Below are positions 1 to 9,074 of a stretch of 64,000 nucleotides of DNA, piece after piece. The stretch's first letter is position 1. Every line of letters begins with the position of its first letter. Source of the stretch: Paenarthrobacter ilicis (lineage in GTDB: Bacteria; Actinomycetota; Actinomycetes; Actinomycetales; Micrococcaceae); the NCBI RefSeq assembly GCF_016907545.1, contig NZ_JAFBCD010000001.1, forward strand, positions 496,001 to 560,000, written 5' to 3'. Both the position numbers and the translations under genes were made by a program. The notes below the pieces were generated by a model that worked only from the letters and a program-made list of their open reading frames with translations, did no database searches and was not told the origin of the DNA.

Positions 1-1278
1 AGCAAGAACGACGGAGTACCCCAGCCTCCCTACAACCCGGACGGCGTTCCCCAGCCGCGCTACGGAACGGGGCAGGAGCCGTATCGTCAGTATCAGCCGG
101 GCGCGCAGAACCAGCAGCCGGGCCAGTACCAGCCCGGCCAGGGGCAGGAGGGCCAGACGGAAGCCTTCCCCACCCAGCCGCCAGCTACACAAGCTTTCCC
201 CACGCAGCAGTACCCAACGCAGCAGTACCCAAGCCAGCAGGGTTTCCCGCCGCCCGCGGCGCACTACCCCGGCCAACCAGCGGGACCCGGCCAACCAGCG
301 GGACCCGGCCAACCAGCGGGACCCGGCCAACCAGCGGGACCCGGCCAACCAGCGGGACCCGGCCAACCAGCGGGACCCGGCCAACCAGCGGGTCCGGGCC
401 AGGGCCCGGGTGACCAGAACAAGAAGTCGCTGTTCCTCATCCTGGGCGGCGTGGCCGTCGTCGTGATCATTGCGCTGGTGGTGGCGTTTACGTGGTTGAT
501 TCCGTCCATGGCGAAGCCGACGGCGGTTGAGTCGCCGTCCGTGGCGGCGTCTGAGGAAGCCTCGGATGCCGCAGCCGAGCCTTCAACCGATCCTGAGCCC
601 TCCGCAGACGCAGAGCCTTCGGCCCAGGCATCGGGGTCAACGGACATCCCTGCCGGGGCCATCCCGCTGCCTGCGGTCTGGGAGCAGCTCCAGGGTCCCA
701 GCAACGTTCCCGCTGATGGGGATCCACTGTTCAGCAAGTGGGTAACGGGCGAATCGTCCTTCCAGTACCTTGCTGAGTGGACCCATGACGAGTCGTTTGG
801 AATTACCAAGGATCCCTCCACGGGTGAGGAAATCCAGAAGCGCGCCCAGGGCACGGTGGAAACCGATGCGGACGGAATTGCGCAGGCTTACGCGTTCTTC
901 GCCGAGTCGGAGGAGGGCAAGTTCGGCAAGAACCCGGACGACGTCAAGAAAGCCATCAAGGACATTGAGGCCCGGTTCAAGGGCATGACTGCCACGGAAC
1001 TGCCGCAGAACCTTGTGGGCCACAAATGTACTTCCAACTTCAAAACCAGCATGCCCGAAGCCCGTGAGTTCCGCCGCGGCGTAGCTGTGGTGATTGGTTT
1101 CACCTGCAACAACGCCCGCGGCGAGGCCATCCAGGCGGTCAACCTGTTCTCCGTGACACCGTGGGGCACCCCGCAGATGCTCGGCGTGAGCGGGCACAAG
1201 GAGTACTGGGACGCGCACCCCGGACTGTTTGAGCAGCTGGCCAACTCATACCGCATCAACAAGTGGAAAGTGGGCTAA
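1..1278 (+). CDS. Pro/Gln-rich single-pass membrane protein (5' truncated by window edge)
   Basis: The reading frame is open from base 1 to the stop at 1276-1278, so the true start lies left of the window. The cytoplasmic N-terminal part is very rich in Gly, Pro, Gln and Tyr and contains seven GQPAGP hexapeptides. One hydrophobic membrane segment follows (about 427-498), then a Ser/Glu/Ala-rich linker and an outer domain of about 200 residues with two Cys (in HKCTS and FTCNN) that could form a disulfide. This architecture, a low-complexity cytoplasmic tail, one membrane helix and a small extracytoplasmic domain, is common in actinobacterial envelope proteins of unknown role. I do not recognise the outer domain. 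Confidence 0.8.
   Translation, partial: SKNDGVPQPPYNPDGVPQPRYGTGQEPYRQYQPGAQNQQPGQYQPGQGQEGQTEAFPTQPPATQAFPTQQYPTQQYPSQQGFPPPAAHYPGQPAGPGQPAGPGQPAGPGQPAGPGQPAGPGQPAGPGQPAGPGQGPGDQNKKSLFLILGGVAVVVIIALVVAFTWLIPSMAKPTAVESPSVAASEEASDAAAEPSTDPEPSADAEPSAQASGSTDIPAGAIPLPAVWEQLQGPSNVPADGDPLFSKWVTGESSFQYLAEWTHDESFGITKDPSTGEEIQKRAQGTVETDADGIAQAYAFFAESEEGKFGKNPDDVKKAIKDIEARFKGMTATELPQNLVGHKCTSNFKTSMPEAREFRRGVAVVIGFTCNNARGEAIQAVNLFSVTPWGTPQMLGVSGHKEYWDAHPGLFEQLANSYRINKWKVG
271..396 (+). repeat. Seven tandem 18-bp units encoding GQPAGP
   Basis: Seven head-to-tail copies of an 18-bp unit run in frame inside the N-terminal low-complexity region. The first six are identical at nucleotide level and the seventh ends in GGTCCG instead of GGACCC. 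Identity at silent positions points to recent slippage or unequal crossing-over, so copy number may vary between strains. Confidence 0.95.
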
Positions 1279-1329
1279 GGCTCCGAACAGCCGGGCAGGT
1301 TGAACTCCGGGCAGGGCTAAAGTTGAGGG

Positions 1330-2031
1330 GTGACTGACCTTCCCCCCAACTCCGCCCTGCCCGCCCCTGCCGACGGAACGGCTGCCGAAGAAGCCCCTGC
1401 GGGTGGCGAGGCAGAAGCCAAAGTGGAGGTCGGCGTCGGCCCCTGGGAAGGTGAGTTGCCTGCAGGCGACCATTGGGACCCGGACCTGTTGAGGGACGGT
1501 GACCGCCGCAACGTTGTGGATCAGTACCGGTACTGGAAGCACGAAGCGATCGTGGCCGACCTCGACTCCAAACGCCACGAGTTCCACATTGCCATTGAAA
1601 ACTGGCAGCACGACCTCAACATCGGCACCGTGGTCCGCACAGCCAACGCTTTCCTTGCCAAAGAGGTCCACATCATCGGACGACGGCGGTGGAACCGGCG
1701 CGGCGCCATGGTCACCGATCGCTACCAGCACGTCCGCCACCACCCCACAGTGGAGGATTTTGTCCAGTGGGCGCAGGGGGAGGGGCTGGCCGTGATCGGG
1801 ATCGACATTTTCCCGGACTCAGTGCCGCTGGAAACCTACGACCTTCCGGAGAAGTGCGTGCTGGTGTTCGGCCAGGAGGGACCCGGGCTGACGCCGGAGG
1901 TTCACGAGGCTGCCGAGGCCACGCTGTCCATTGAGCAGTTCGGATCCACTCGGTCCATGAACGCCGCATCCGCCGCCGCAATCGCCATGCACGCCTGGGT
2001 CCGCCGGCACGTGTTCCAGCAACCCGTTTAA
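1330..2031 (+). CDS. TrmH/SpoU-family RNA 2'-O-methyltransferase
   Basis: The 233-residue product is predicted to transfer a methyl group from S-adenosylmethionine to a ribose 2'-hydroxyl of tRNA or rRNA. The three SpoU motifs are present in order: NIGTVVRTANAF, then VLVFGQEGPGL, then LSIEQFGSTRSMNAASA near the C-terminus; together these form the knotted SAM-binding site. The first 50 or so residues are an acidic Ala/Pro/Glu-rich extension. The start is GTG at 1330, just after a GAGGGG stretch. The gene stands alone between the membrane protein and fba. The exact RNA target cannot be read from the sequence. Confidence 0.85.
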   Translation: MTDLPPNSALPAPADGTAAEEAPAGGEAEAKVEVGVGPWEGELPAGDHWDPDLLRDGDRRNVVDQYRYWKHEAIVADLDSKRHEFHIAIENWQHDLNIGTVVRTANAFLAKEVHIIGRRRWNRRGAMVTDRYQHVRHHPTVEDFVQWAQGEGLAVIGIDIFPDSVPLETYDLPEKCVLVFGQEGPGLTPEVHEAAEATLSIEQFGSTRSMNAASAAAIAMHAWVRRHVFQQPV

Positions 2032-2179
2032 CTCCCGCCGGACGGCACCCGGCGCAAGTGTTAAGGGCCTCAGTGACCGGAAACACGGCGCGGGGCCGTT
2101 GTCGCTAGGATGGTGCCTAGCCGTAAGCGGTCTACTCCAGGGCTACCCGCCCACAGACGAATTCAGCATAGGAGTCACC

Positions 2180-3198
<1,019 letters not shown>

Positions 3199-3199
<1 letters not shown>

Positions 3200-3621
3200 T
3201 GTCGGACGAATTTCGCAGGAACCTGATGGGGCCGGAGCCAACACTCCTGCCCGCCGAAACCGAGATCTACCAGCACTTGGCCCTCGGCAAGGAAGCACTG
3301 GATCTCGTAGCCCAGAACCCCACGTCATCGCTTTTGTGGGCGATCCTGGCAGAGGAAGCCTGGGCGGAAGGCCGGACCATCGAGTCCTACGCCTACGCCC
3401 GGGTGGGCTACCACCGCGGATTGGACTCGCTCCGCCGCAACGGGTGGCGCGGCGTCGGACCCATCCCGTGGGAGCACGAGCCCAACCAGGGCTTCCTGCG
3501 TGCGCTCTTCGCGCTGGGCCGTGCGGCGTCTGCCATCGGTGAGGCTGAAGAGCCGGAACGGATCGCGAAGTTCCTGAACGACTCCGACCCCACGGCCAAA
3601 GCGGCGCTCGAAGCCCGCTGA
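3199..3621 (+). CDS. DUF3151 family protein
   Basis: A 140-residue soluble, Glu/Ala-rich, probably all-helical protein of a family found in actinobacteria and of unknown function. Its start shares one base with the fba stop, so the two are translationally coupled and very likely co-transcribed, which hints at a link to central carbon metabolism but gives no mechanism. Features resembling the family include EIYQHLALGK, the Trp-rich LLWAILAEEAW and RNGWRGVGPIPWEHEPN. A strong hairpin follows 20 bases after the stop and probably ends the fba transcript. Confidence 0.85.
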
Positions 3622-3640
3622 AGCTGACCCCCGGATAACA

Positions 3641-3682
3641 AACGACGACGGCCCCCACCGGAAGGTGGGGGCCGTCGTCGTT
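3641..3682 (+). terminator. Strong hairpin terminator after fba-DUF3151
   Basis: A perfect 19-bp stem (3641-3659 with 3664-3682) closes on a GGAA tetraloop. There is no long T-run, which is common for actinobacterial terminators. It lies between convergent genes and, being symmetric, could work in both directions. Confidence 0.85.
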
Positions 3683-3685
3683 GTG

Positions 3686-3910
3686 TGCGTGCGTTGTGAG
3701 GCCCGGTCTGCGGGCTATCCCGTGGGTTTGGCGCGCAAAGCAGGCCCCACAACGAAAGGGTGCGTGTGTTGTGAGGCCCGGTCTGCGGGCTATCCCGTGG
3801 GTTTGAGGCGCAAAGCAGGCCCCACAACGAAAGGGTGCGTGTGTTGTGAGGCCTGGTCTGCGGGCTATCCCGTGGGTTTGAGGCGCAAAGCAGGCCCCAC
3901 AACGAAGGGG
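3686..3910. repeat. Three tandem 75-bp repeats between convergent genes
   Basis: Three head-to-tail units start at 3686, 3761 and 3836 with an exact 75-base period and only a few substitutions. Each unit carries near-inverted arms, GTTGTGAGGCC and GGCCCCACAAC (10 of 11 paired), around an inner CGGG-CTAT-CCCG hairpin. The array fills the gap between the DUF3151 terminator and the stop of the leftward gene at 3914. No gene is supported here: the open frame across it on the plus strand is antisense to the leftward gene. Confidence 0.9.
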
Positions 3911-3913
3911 TAC

Positions 3914-4546
3914 TTAGGCCTTGCGGGGAATGCCCGTCCGGGCCATGGCCTCGGCGTATGCGCCGTGGATGGCGTCCAGGTATTCCTGCTGGCGTGCCGG
4001 GGTGCCGGCGAACGAGCGGCCACCGAGCGAGCGGACCTTGAAGGTTTTGAAACCGCGGCGGGCGATGCTGGCGGGTGCAGCCTTCATGAGCTGGTCTGCC
4101 AAACGGTGTGCCTCGTTGCCGTGGGCCACGAGGGCCGAGGTGCGGGGCAGGAGCTGCAGGAGGCGCAGCAGCGGCTTGAGGCCCTCGGTGATGTTTGCCG
4201 GGGTCAGCTTGCCGGCCTCGCCATTGGGCTCGATCCACGGGTAGGCGTTCCAGGGCATCATGAGCTCGGGACGGAGGCCCAGCTGCCATTGCATGCCGAG
4301 CATACGGGTGTTTGCTTCTTCATCGCCGGGAGTGATGAAACCCTCGCCGGAGGTGGTGCGCTGGTTGGAGAAAAGGCTGACGATGCGGCAGTCATCCATG
4401 CTGTGGGCGGGGTCGATGTAGAGGACCTCGCTGCCCGGCTTCTGCTCCTTGATGGAGTCGCACAGCTCGTTGACCTCGGCGATGTGCGGTTCGTAGCGGC
4501 GGTTCCAGAGGATTTCTTCGGGTGATTCAGTCGCCAGTTCTTGCAT
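3914..4546 (-). CDS. Uracil-DNA glycosylase-like superfamily protein
   Basis: A 210-residue soluble protein. The order of features, a DPAHSMDD segment, a GDEEANTRMLG segment, MPWNAYPW in the middle and VAHGNEAHRLAD further on, resembles the uracil-DNA glycosylase fold, in which a conserved Asn-Pro/Tyr region binds the base and a strand carrying His follows. I cannot assign the usual catalytic motif with confidence, so activity is uncertain; it could bind nucleic acid without being a glycosylase. It has its own upstream region and converges on fba-DUF3151 across the 75-bp repeats. Confidence 0.5.
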   Translation of the reverse strand: MQELATESPEEILWNRRYEPHIAEVNELCDSIKEQKPGSEVLYIDPAHSMDDCRIVSLFSNQRTTSGEGFITPGDEEANTRMLGMQWQLGLRPELMMPWNAYPWIEPNGEAGKLTPANITEGLKPLLRLLQLLPRTSALVAHGNEAHRLADQLMKAAPASIARRGFKTFKVRSLGGRSFAGTPARQQEYLDAIHGAYAEAMARTGIPRKA

Positions 4547-4931
4547 CAGGGGTTAGGTCTCCTAGGTGTTACAGCGCACCGTTCCAAGGTGCCGCGGGCA
4601 TGCCGCAGCCGAACCTCAAAGGGTGCTGTTGGGGGCTAACTAACCTTACCGGACTATGGGCGCCCACGGGTCCCGCTGCGGCGCGCCTTCCGGTTGCGAC
4701 CCGGCGTGTTGCCCGCAAATGTGATGGAAAACCACGTTATTGGTGCCCGTTATGCCGGGGTGTTTCCGGTGCAGTGTGACGCCGTATCGTCGCAGCTCAG
4801 GAGCCTTAGTGTTGACTTTCCGTCCCCTGGATGGTGTGTTGAACCCAACGGTTTGGGGGAAACCGGCTGGGCACCCCCATACCCAGGACCCAATCCGGGA
4901 CCGCAGCTTGGAAACTACCGTGGGGGTAAAA
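4547..4931. other. Intergenic region between divergent genes
   Basis: No gene is supported in these 385 bases. They must carry the promoters of the leftward glycosylase-like gene and of the rightward SipW cassette. A TTGACT box at 4812-4817 is a possible -35 element for the cassette, but no convincing -10 lies at normal distance. A G-rich leader segment (about 4850-4931) precedes the first cargo gene and has some inverted-repeat character (TGGG with CCCA). Confidence 0.35.
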
Positions 4932-5546
4932 GTGGTTGCTACACAAGAAGCGTCAGCTGGGACAACACCGGAAAACAAGGCACCAAAGGTCCGCGCCATC
5001 CTGGCCGGTGGCCTGGTCCTCGGAGTGGGGGCCGCGATCACCTTGGCCGCGTGGAACAATTCTGAATTCGGGCAAGGCACTTTCACCGCCGGCTCCTTCA
5101 ATCTTCAGGGCAGCACCAACGGCACCACGTTCACGGAAAACCCGGTGGACTCGCCCGCCACCCTGGGCTTCACCACCAACCCAACCAACCTTGCGCCCGG
5201 GGACGTGGTCAGCGCCCCGTTCGCGGTTCGCTTGGATGGAGCCTCCAGCAACGACGCCACCGTTCTGGTGTCTACATCCGGTTCAACGGGTGCACTGACT
5301 GGCCTGACCTACGAGCTCACGCAGACGTCCGGATTCGGTTGCGGTGAGGCCGTCACCGAAACGCTGGTGGCCAGCGGTCAGACGCTGGGTTCGACGCCGG
5401 CAAATGTCACCTTCGCGTTGAGCCAGGGAGCCGGCTCGGATCCCGGTGCGGCAGTAAATCTCTGCTTCAAGGTGACTGCTGGATCCACGCTTCCGCAAGC
5501 CCAGACCGGAAGTACCACCTGGGAATTTGCGGCTACCTCGGAGTGA
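4932..5546 (+). CDS. Secreted protein with SipW-dependent-type signal peptide (cargo 1)
   Basis: The N-terminus has the pattern of proteins exported by SipW-type signal peptidases: basic KVRAILAGG, a hydrophobic LVLGVGAAITLAAW core and then the FGQGTFTAGSFNLQGS region shared by TasA/camelysin-like proteins. The mature domain is a Thr/Ser/Gly-rich beta protein with two Cys (FGCGE and NLCFK). I take GTG at 4932 as start because GGGGG lies about five bases upstream; GTG at 4920 is also in frame. It heads a three-gene cassette with a paralogue and the cognate peptidase. The likely role is a surface or matrix protein; the ligand is unknown. Confidence 0.75.
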   Translation: MVATQEASAGTTPENKAPKVRAILAGGLVLGVGAAITLAAWNNSEFGQGTFTAGSFNLQGSTNGTTFTENPVDSPATLGFTTNPTNLAPGDVVSAPFAVRLDGASSNDATVLVSTSGSTGALTGLTYELTQTSGFGCGEAVTETLVASGQTLGSTPANVTFALSQGAGSDPGAAVNLCFKVTAGSTLPQAQTGSTTWEFAATSE

Positions 5547-5549
5547 TCC

Positions 5550-6206
5550 GTGGGACGGCGAGCTGCAAACCACCGTGGCGCGACGTTGCTGCGGCTCCGG
5601 GCCGTCCTGGCCGGGGCCTTGGTGCTTGGAGTGGGGAGTTCGGTAACCCTTGCTGCGTGGACTGACAGTGACCAGGCAACTGGCTCCTTTGGCACGAGTG
5701 TCTTTGCCACGGAGTCCACAGCGGCCAAGCCCTACGTTGCCAGCGGACCGTGGGCGGCCAACGACACAGTGCCTGGAGCTACGTTGCTGTTCCAGGCCAC
5801 GGGGATGAGCCCCGGGACAGCCTTTTACGCGCCGTTCGCGATCAGGACCACAGAAAAATCCGTTGCAGGCACGGTGGTGTTGGGGGTTCCTTCCGTGGTC
5901 AGCAGCAACAGCGGCGCCGCTGACCTTGGCACGGCACTTCGGTACCGTGTGGTGCGGTCAGCAAGTTGCGATGCCTCTGCGTTCGGGGGCGCACCCGCAT
6001 TTGTGGTGGGCAGTGACGGGGCAAAGCCCCTCACGCAGGGCCAGGCGGCCGGCGTCGTGAATCCCTTGGCAGCCGCGACAATCAACCAACCGGGGGCTCC
6101 CACGCAGTTCTGCTTTGAAGTGAGCCTGCCCGCAGGAGCGAACACTGCACTGCAGGGTCAGACCGCCACCGTCACCTGGCCGTTCACGGCCACCTCCACC
6201 ACATGA
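5550..6206 (+). CDS. Secreted protein with SipW-dependent-type signal peptide (cargo 2)
   Basis: A 218-residue paralogue of the preceding gene. The signal region (LRAVLAGALVLGVGSS then VTLAAWTDSDQATGSF) is nearly superimposable on it, and the mature domain again ends in a beta strand with WPFTATST after a Cys-containing FCFEVS strand. The GTG start lies only three bases beyond the upstream stop, and its own stop overlaps the peptidase start by four bases (ATGA), so the three genes form one operon. The role is probably an envelope-associated or fibre-type protein; specific function is unknown. Confidence 0.75.
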   Translation: MGRRAANHRGATLLRLRAVLAGALVLGVGSSVTLAAWTDSDQATGSFGTSVFATESTAAKPYVASGPWAANDTVPGATLLFQATGMSPGTAFYAPFAIRTTEKSVAGTVVLGVPSVVSSNSGAADLGTALRYRVVRSASCDASAFGGAPAFVVGSDGAKPLTQGQAAGVVNPLAAATINQPGAPTQFCFEVSLPAGANTALQGQTATVTWPFTATSTT

Positions 6207-7354
6207 GAAGCCGTGGAGCCAGGCTGCGGAACGCCCTCCTGAACATCGCGGCGGCCGGGGGAGCGGTCTGCATTGTTGCCGCGCTCTGCGCTGTGCTGTT
6301 CAACATCACCCTGATCATGTTCAAGACCGGATCCATGGCGCCGGCCATACCGGCCGGATCCTTGGCTGTGGTGCGGGCGGTCCCGGCGTCGGACATAAGC
6401 GTGGGGGATGTGGTCACGGTGGACCGTCCCGGGAAGCTCCCCATCACGCACAGGGTGCAAACGGTGCAGCCCGGCGAGGGTCCAACGCGGACCATCACCA
6501 TGAAAGGCGACGCCAACGCCCAGGACGATCCGGAGCCATACGTGGTGGACCAGGTGCGGGTGGTGCTCTGGTCCGCCCCGGGCCTGGCGTACCCGCTGGC
6601 GGCGACTGCCACTCCGGCGGTCCTGGGTGCCACCACGGTCGCAGTATCCGCGTTGGTGACGTGGGTGTTGTGGCCGCGGCGGGGCAGGGGACATCGGGTC
6701 GGCGAACCCCGGGTCGGCGAACCCCGGGTCGGGGAACGGCAGGTCGGGGAACGGCAGGTCGGCGAACGGCAGGTCGGCGAACGGCAGGGCAAGGAACACG
6801 GGCGCCGACGCGCGGCAGGCAACCACAAAAGCCAAGGGAAGAAAGCCGCCGCAGGAACAGCCCTGATCCTGGTGCCGGCCGTGCTGATTCCGCTCTCCGG
6901 GACAACGGGCCAAACGGAAGCTTCCTGGCAGCGGAGCAACCCGGCGCCAGCGTACCTTGGGGCACTGACTGTCCCGGCCCCGGTGCTGAACGGTCCATGC
7001 TCGTACAACCCAGGTGTTCTTGGGCTGGGTGCCTACGTGCGGATCCGGTGGCTCCCACCCAGTACTTACAGCCTGACTGATGCCGAGGTGCAGGCGTCCA
7101 CCAGTGGGCTGGGCTCGGCGCTCGCACCCTTGACGGGTTTCAGCTTCAGCGGCAGCAATACCACCGGGAACGCCCTCACCGGCTACGTCACGGATGTGCC
7201 CACCAACCTGTTGGGCGGGTTGCTGGGGCTGGGCACGGAGCTGCAGTTAGCGATCGTGGTCAAGCGGTACACCTGGACCTCGCAGGCCGCATCCGTTGCC
7301 AGCAACGCAGGCTTGGTGGCTGGTTTGGGCGGTACCTGCCGGAATCTGACGTAA
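6203..7354 (+). CDS. SipW-type signal peptidase I with fused secreted-like C-terminal domain
   Basis: Residues 1-160 form a signal peptidase of the archaeal/ER (SipW) type: a membrane helix, catalytic Ser44 in FKTGSMAP, His83 in LPITHRV in place of the Lys of ordinary bacterial enzymes, a KGDANAQDD acidic motif (Asp103/Asp109) and a second membrane helix. SipW enzymes are normally about 190 residues; this protein has 383. A charged linker of six VGEPR/VGERQ pentapeptides (166-195) leads to another hydrophobic stretch (about 212-232) and a beta-rich domain that looks like a secreted cargo protein (GQTEASWQRSN onward, two Cys). It presumably processes the two upstream cargo proteins and perhaps its own C-terminal domain; the last point is inference. 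Confidence 0.8.
   Translation: MRSRGARLRNALLNIAAAGGAVCIVAALCAVLFNITLIMFKTGSMAPAIPAGSLAVVRAVPASDISVGDVVTVDRPGKLPITHRVQTVQPGEGPTRTITMKGDANAQDDPEPYVVDQVRVVLWSAPGLAYPLAATATPAVLGATTVAVSALVTWVLWPRRGRGHRVGEPRVGEPRVGERQVGERQVGERQVGERQGKEHGRRRAAGNHKSQGKKAAAGTALILVPAVLIPLSGTTGQTEASWQRSNPAPAYLGALTVPAPVLNGPCSYNPGVLGLGAYVRIRWLPPSTYSLTDAEVQASTSGLGSALAPLTGFSFSGSNTTGNALTGYVTDVPTNLLGGLLGLGTELQLAIVVKRYTWTSQAASVASNAGLVAGLGGTCRNLT
6698..6787 (+). repeat. Six 15-bp tandem units encoding VGEPR/VGERQ linker
   Basis: Six in-frame 15-bp units: two encode VGEPR and four encode VGERQ. The units differ by few substitutions. They form a highly charged, probably extended cytoplasmic linker between the peptidase domain and the C-terminal domain. 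Confidence 0.9.
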
Positions 7355-7592
7355 CAACGTAGTCCAAGGAGCGCGGCAGCCACGAACCAAACTTCACCGA
7401 ACCGCCGTCGTACAGTCCTTGACACAAAGTATTCCAGTGCAATCGGCTAAACTTGGCTGGTAAGAGCCCCGAACTCTTGCGCTGGTCACCGCCCGCGGTG
7501 AACTGCACCGGTTATGTCGGGGCATTCTCATGTACGGCGCCTGACCCTGGTGATCCATCCGGAGCGGGCCCGAAAGAATGGGGGAGGATCCC
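7355..7592 (+). promoter_or_regulatory. purA upstream region with possible promoter
   Basis: No gene is supported in these 238 bases. TTGACA (7419-7424) and TAAACT (7448-7453) resemble -35 and -10 boxes, but the 23-base gap is too long for a standard pair, so TAAACT alone may serve as the -10. A small AAGAG/CTCTT hairpin follows near 7461. I looked for purine-riboswitch core sequences and saw none. The ribosome binding site GGGGGAGG (7580-7587) fixes the purA start at 7593. Confidence 0.3.
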
Positions 7593-8882
7593 ATGCCCGC
7601 TATCGTGATCGTCGGAGCCCAGTGGGGCGACGAAGGCAAAGGCAAAGCAACCGATCTGCTCGGTGGCCGCGTTGACTACGTGGTCAAGCCCAACGGCGGT
7701 AACAACGCCGGGCACACCGTGGTTGTTGGCGGTGAGAAGTATGAGCTGAAGCTCCTTCCCGCGGGCATCCTGAGCCCCAACGCAATCCCTATTATCGGTA
7801 ATGGCTGCGTGGTGAACCTGGAGGCGCTCTTCCAGGAGATCGACGGCCTTGAGGCCCGCGGTGCGGACACGTCCCGCCTGCGTGTTTCGGCCAACGCCCA
7901 CCTGGTTGCGCCCTACCACCAGGTGCTGGACAAGGTGACCGAACGCTTCCTCGGCAGCCGCGCAATCGGCACCACCGGCCGCGGCATCGGCCCGGCGTAC
8001 ATGGATAAAGTGGCCCGCCTGGGTATCCGCGTCCAGGACGTTTTTGACGAGTCCATCCTCCGCCAGAAGGTGGAAGGCTCGCTGCGCCAGAAGAACGAGC
8101 TGCTGGTCAAGGTCTACAACCGCCGCGACATTGTGGTGGACGAGATCGTGGAGTACTTCCTGTCCTTCGCCGAGCGCCTGCGCCCGTTGGTCATTGACAG
8201 CACACTTGTCCTCAACAACGCCCTGGATGAGGGCAAGGTGGTGCTCATGGAGGGTGGCCAGGCAACGTTCCTGGACGTTGACCACGGCACCTACCCGTTC
8301 GTCACCTCGTCCAACCCCACAGCTGGCGGCGCATCCGTGGGCTCGGGTATTGGTCCCACCCGCATTTCACGCTCGATCGGCATCATCAAGGCCTACACCA
8401 CCCGTGTTGGCGCCGGACCGTTCCCCACGGAACTTTTCGACGACATGGGTGTCTACCTGCAGAAGACCGGCGGCGAGTTCGGTGTGAACACCGGCCGTCC
8501 CCGTCGCTGCGGTTGGTACGACGCCGTCCTGGCCCGCCACGCTGCCCGCGTGAACGGCTTCACGGACTACTTCGTCACCAAGCTGGACGTTCTCACGGGC
8601 ATCGAACAGATCCCGGTCTGTGTTGCCTATGACGTTGACGGCGTGCGGCACGACGAAATGCCCATGACGCAGACCGAGTTCCACCACGCAGTGCCCGTCT
8701 TCGAGTACTTTGACGGCTGGACCGAGGACATCACCGGCGCCCGCACCCTGGAAGACCTCCCGGAGAACGCCCGCAACTACGTGCTGGCACTGGAGAAGCT
8801 CTCCGGTACGCGCTTCTCCGCCATCGGAGTAGGCCCGGACCGCGACCAGACGATTGTTGTCCACGACCTGATCAACGACTGA
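7593..8882 (+). CDS. purA: Adenylosuccinate synthetase
   Basis: It joins IMP and aspartate using GTP to make adenylosuccinate, the first committed step from IMP to AMP in the cytoplasm. The 429-residue length is standard. The N-terminal P-loop and IMP-site residues are clear ([12 protein letters not shown], then [10 protein letters not shown] with the catalytic His), as are [34 protein letters not shown] and the C-terminal GTP-binding [11 protein letters not shown] 7593 is preferred over the in-frame ATG at 7578 because the strong GGGGGAGG site lies six bases before it and gives the family N-terminus [12 protein letters not shown]. Confidence 0.97.
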   Translation: MPAIVIVGAQWGDEGKGKATDLLGGRVDYVVKPNGGNNAGHTVVVGGEKYELKLLPAGILSPNAIPIIGNGCVVNLEALFQEIDGLEARGADTSRLRVSANAHLVAPYHQVLDKVTERFLGSRAIGTTGRGIGPAYMDKVARLGIRVQDVFDESILRQKVEGSLRQKNELLVKVYNRRDIVVDEIVEYFLSFAERLRPLVIDSTLVLNNALDEGKVVLMEGGQATFLDVDHGTYPFVTSSNPTAGGASVGSGIGPTRISRSIGIIKAYTTRVGAGPFPTELFDDMGVYLQKTGGEFGVNTGRPRRCGWYDAVLARHAARVNGFTDYFVTKLDVLTGIEQIPVCVAYDVDGVRHDEMPMTQTEFHHAVPVFEYFDGWTEDITGARTLEDLPENARNYVLALEKLSGTRFSAIGVGPDRDQTIVVHDLIND

Positions 8883-8891
8883 CTTAACATT

Positions 8892-9013
8892 CGACGGCGG
8901 CGGGCCGCCCCAGGTTCTTCCCACGGAGCCGGGGCTGTCCGCCGTCGCCGTTTGTGCTCTGCCTACAGAGCACCCCCAGCCGCCACCCGGGACTAAATCC
9001 GGGACAGTGGCGG
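8892..9013 (+). terminator. Three successive hairpins after purA
   Basis: Three stem-loops follow in series. The first has a 9-bp stem (8892-8900 with 8939-8947, CGACGGCGG arms). The second has a perfect 7-bp stem with a four-base loop (8955-8961 with 8966-8972). The third has CCGCCAC/GTGGCGG arms (8980-8986 with 9007-9013). The first is the probable purA terminator; the others may reinforce it or shape the leader of the exporter gene just downstream. Confidence 0.6.
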
Positions 9014-9074
9014 TTACGCCATGGGACTGGATACGGTGAGCGCCTTCCCGGCGATGCGGACGAAACGAGACCTC

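Noticed and set aside
3686..3910. Possible CRISPR array
   Set aside because: Head-to-tail 75-bp copies without variable spacers; no cas genes nearby.
3665..4525. Plus-strand frame containing three translated copies of the 75-bp repeat
   Set aside because: It runs through the terminator and then antisense to the glycosylase-like gene; the repeated peptide only reflects the DNA repeat.
4850..4931. c-di-AMP or c-di-GMP riboswitch in the leader of the SipW cassette
   Set aside because: The GGGGGAAAC stretch is only superficially similar; the other conserved elements and pairings are missing.
7355..7592. Purine riboswitch upstream of purA
   Set aside because: No conserved purine-riboswitch core or pairing pattern could be seen; only a small AAGAG/CTCTT hairpin.
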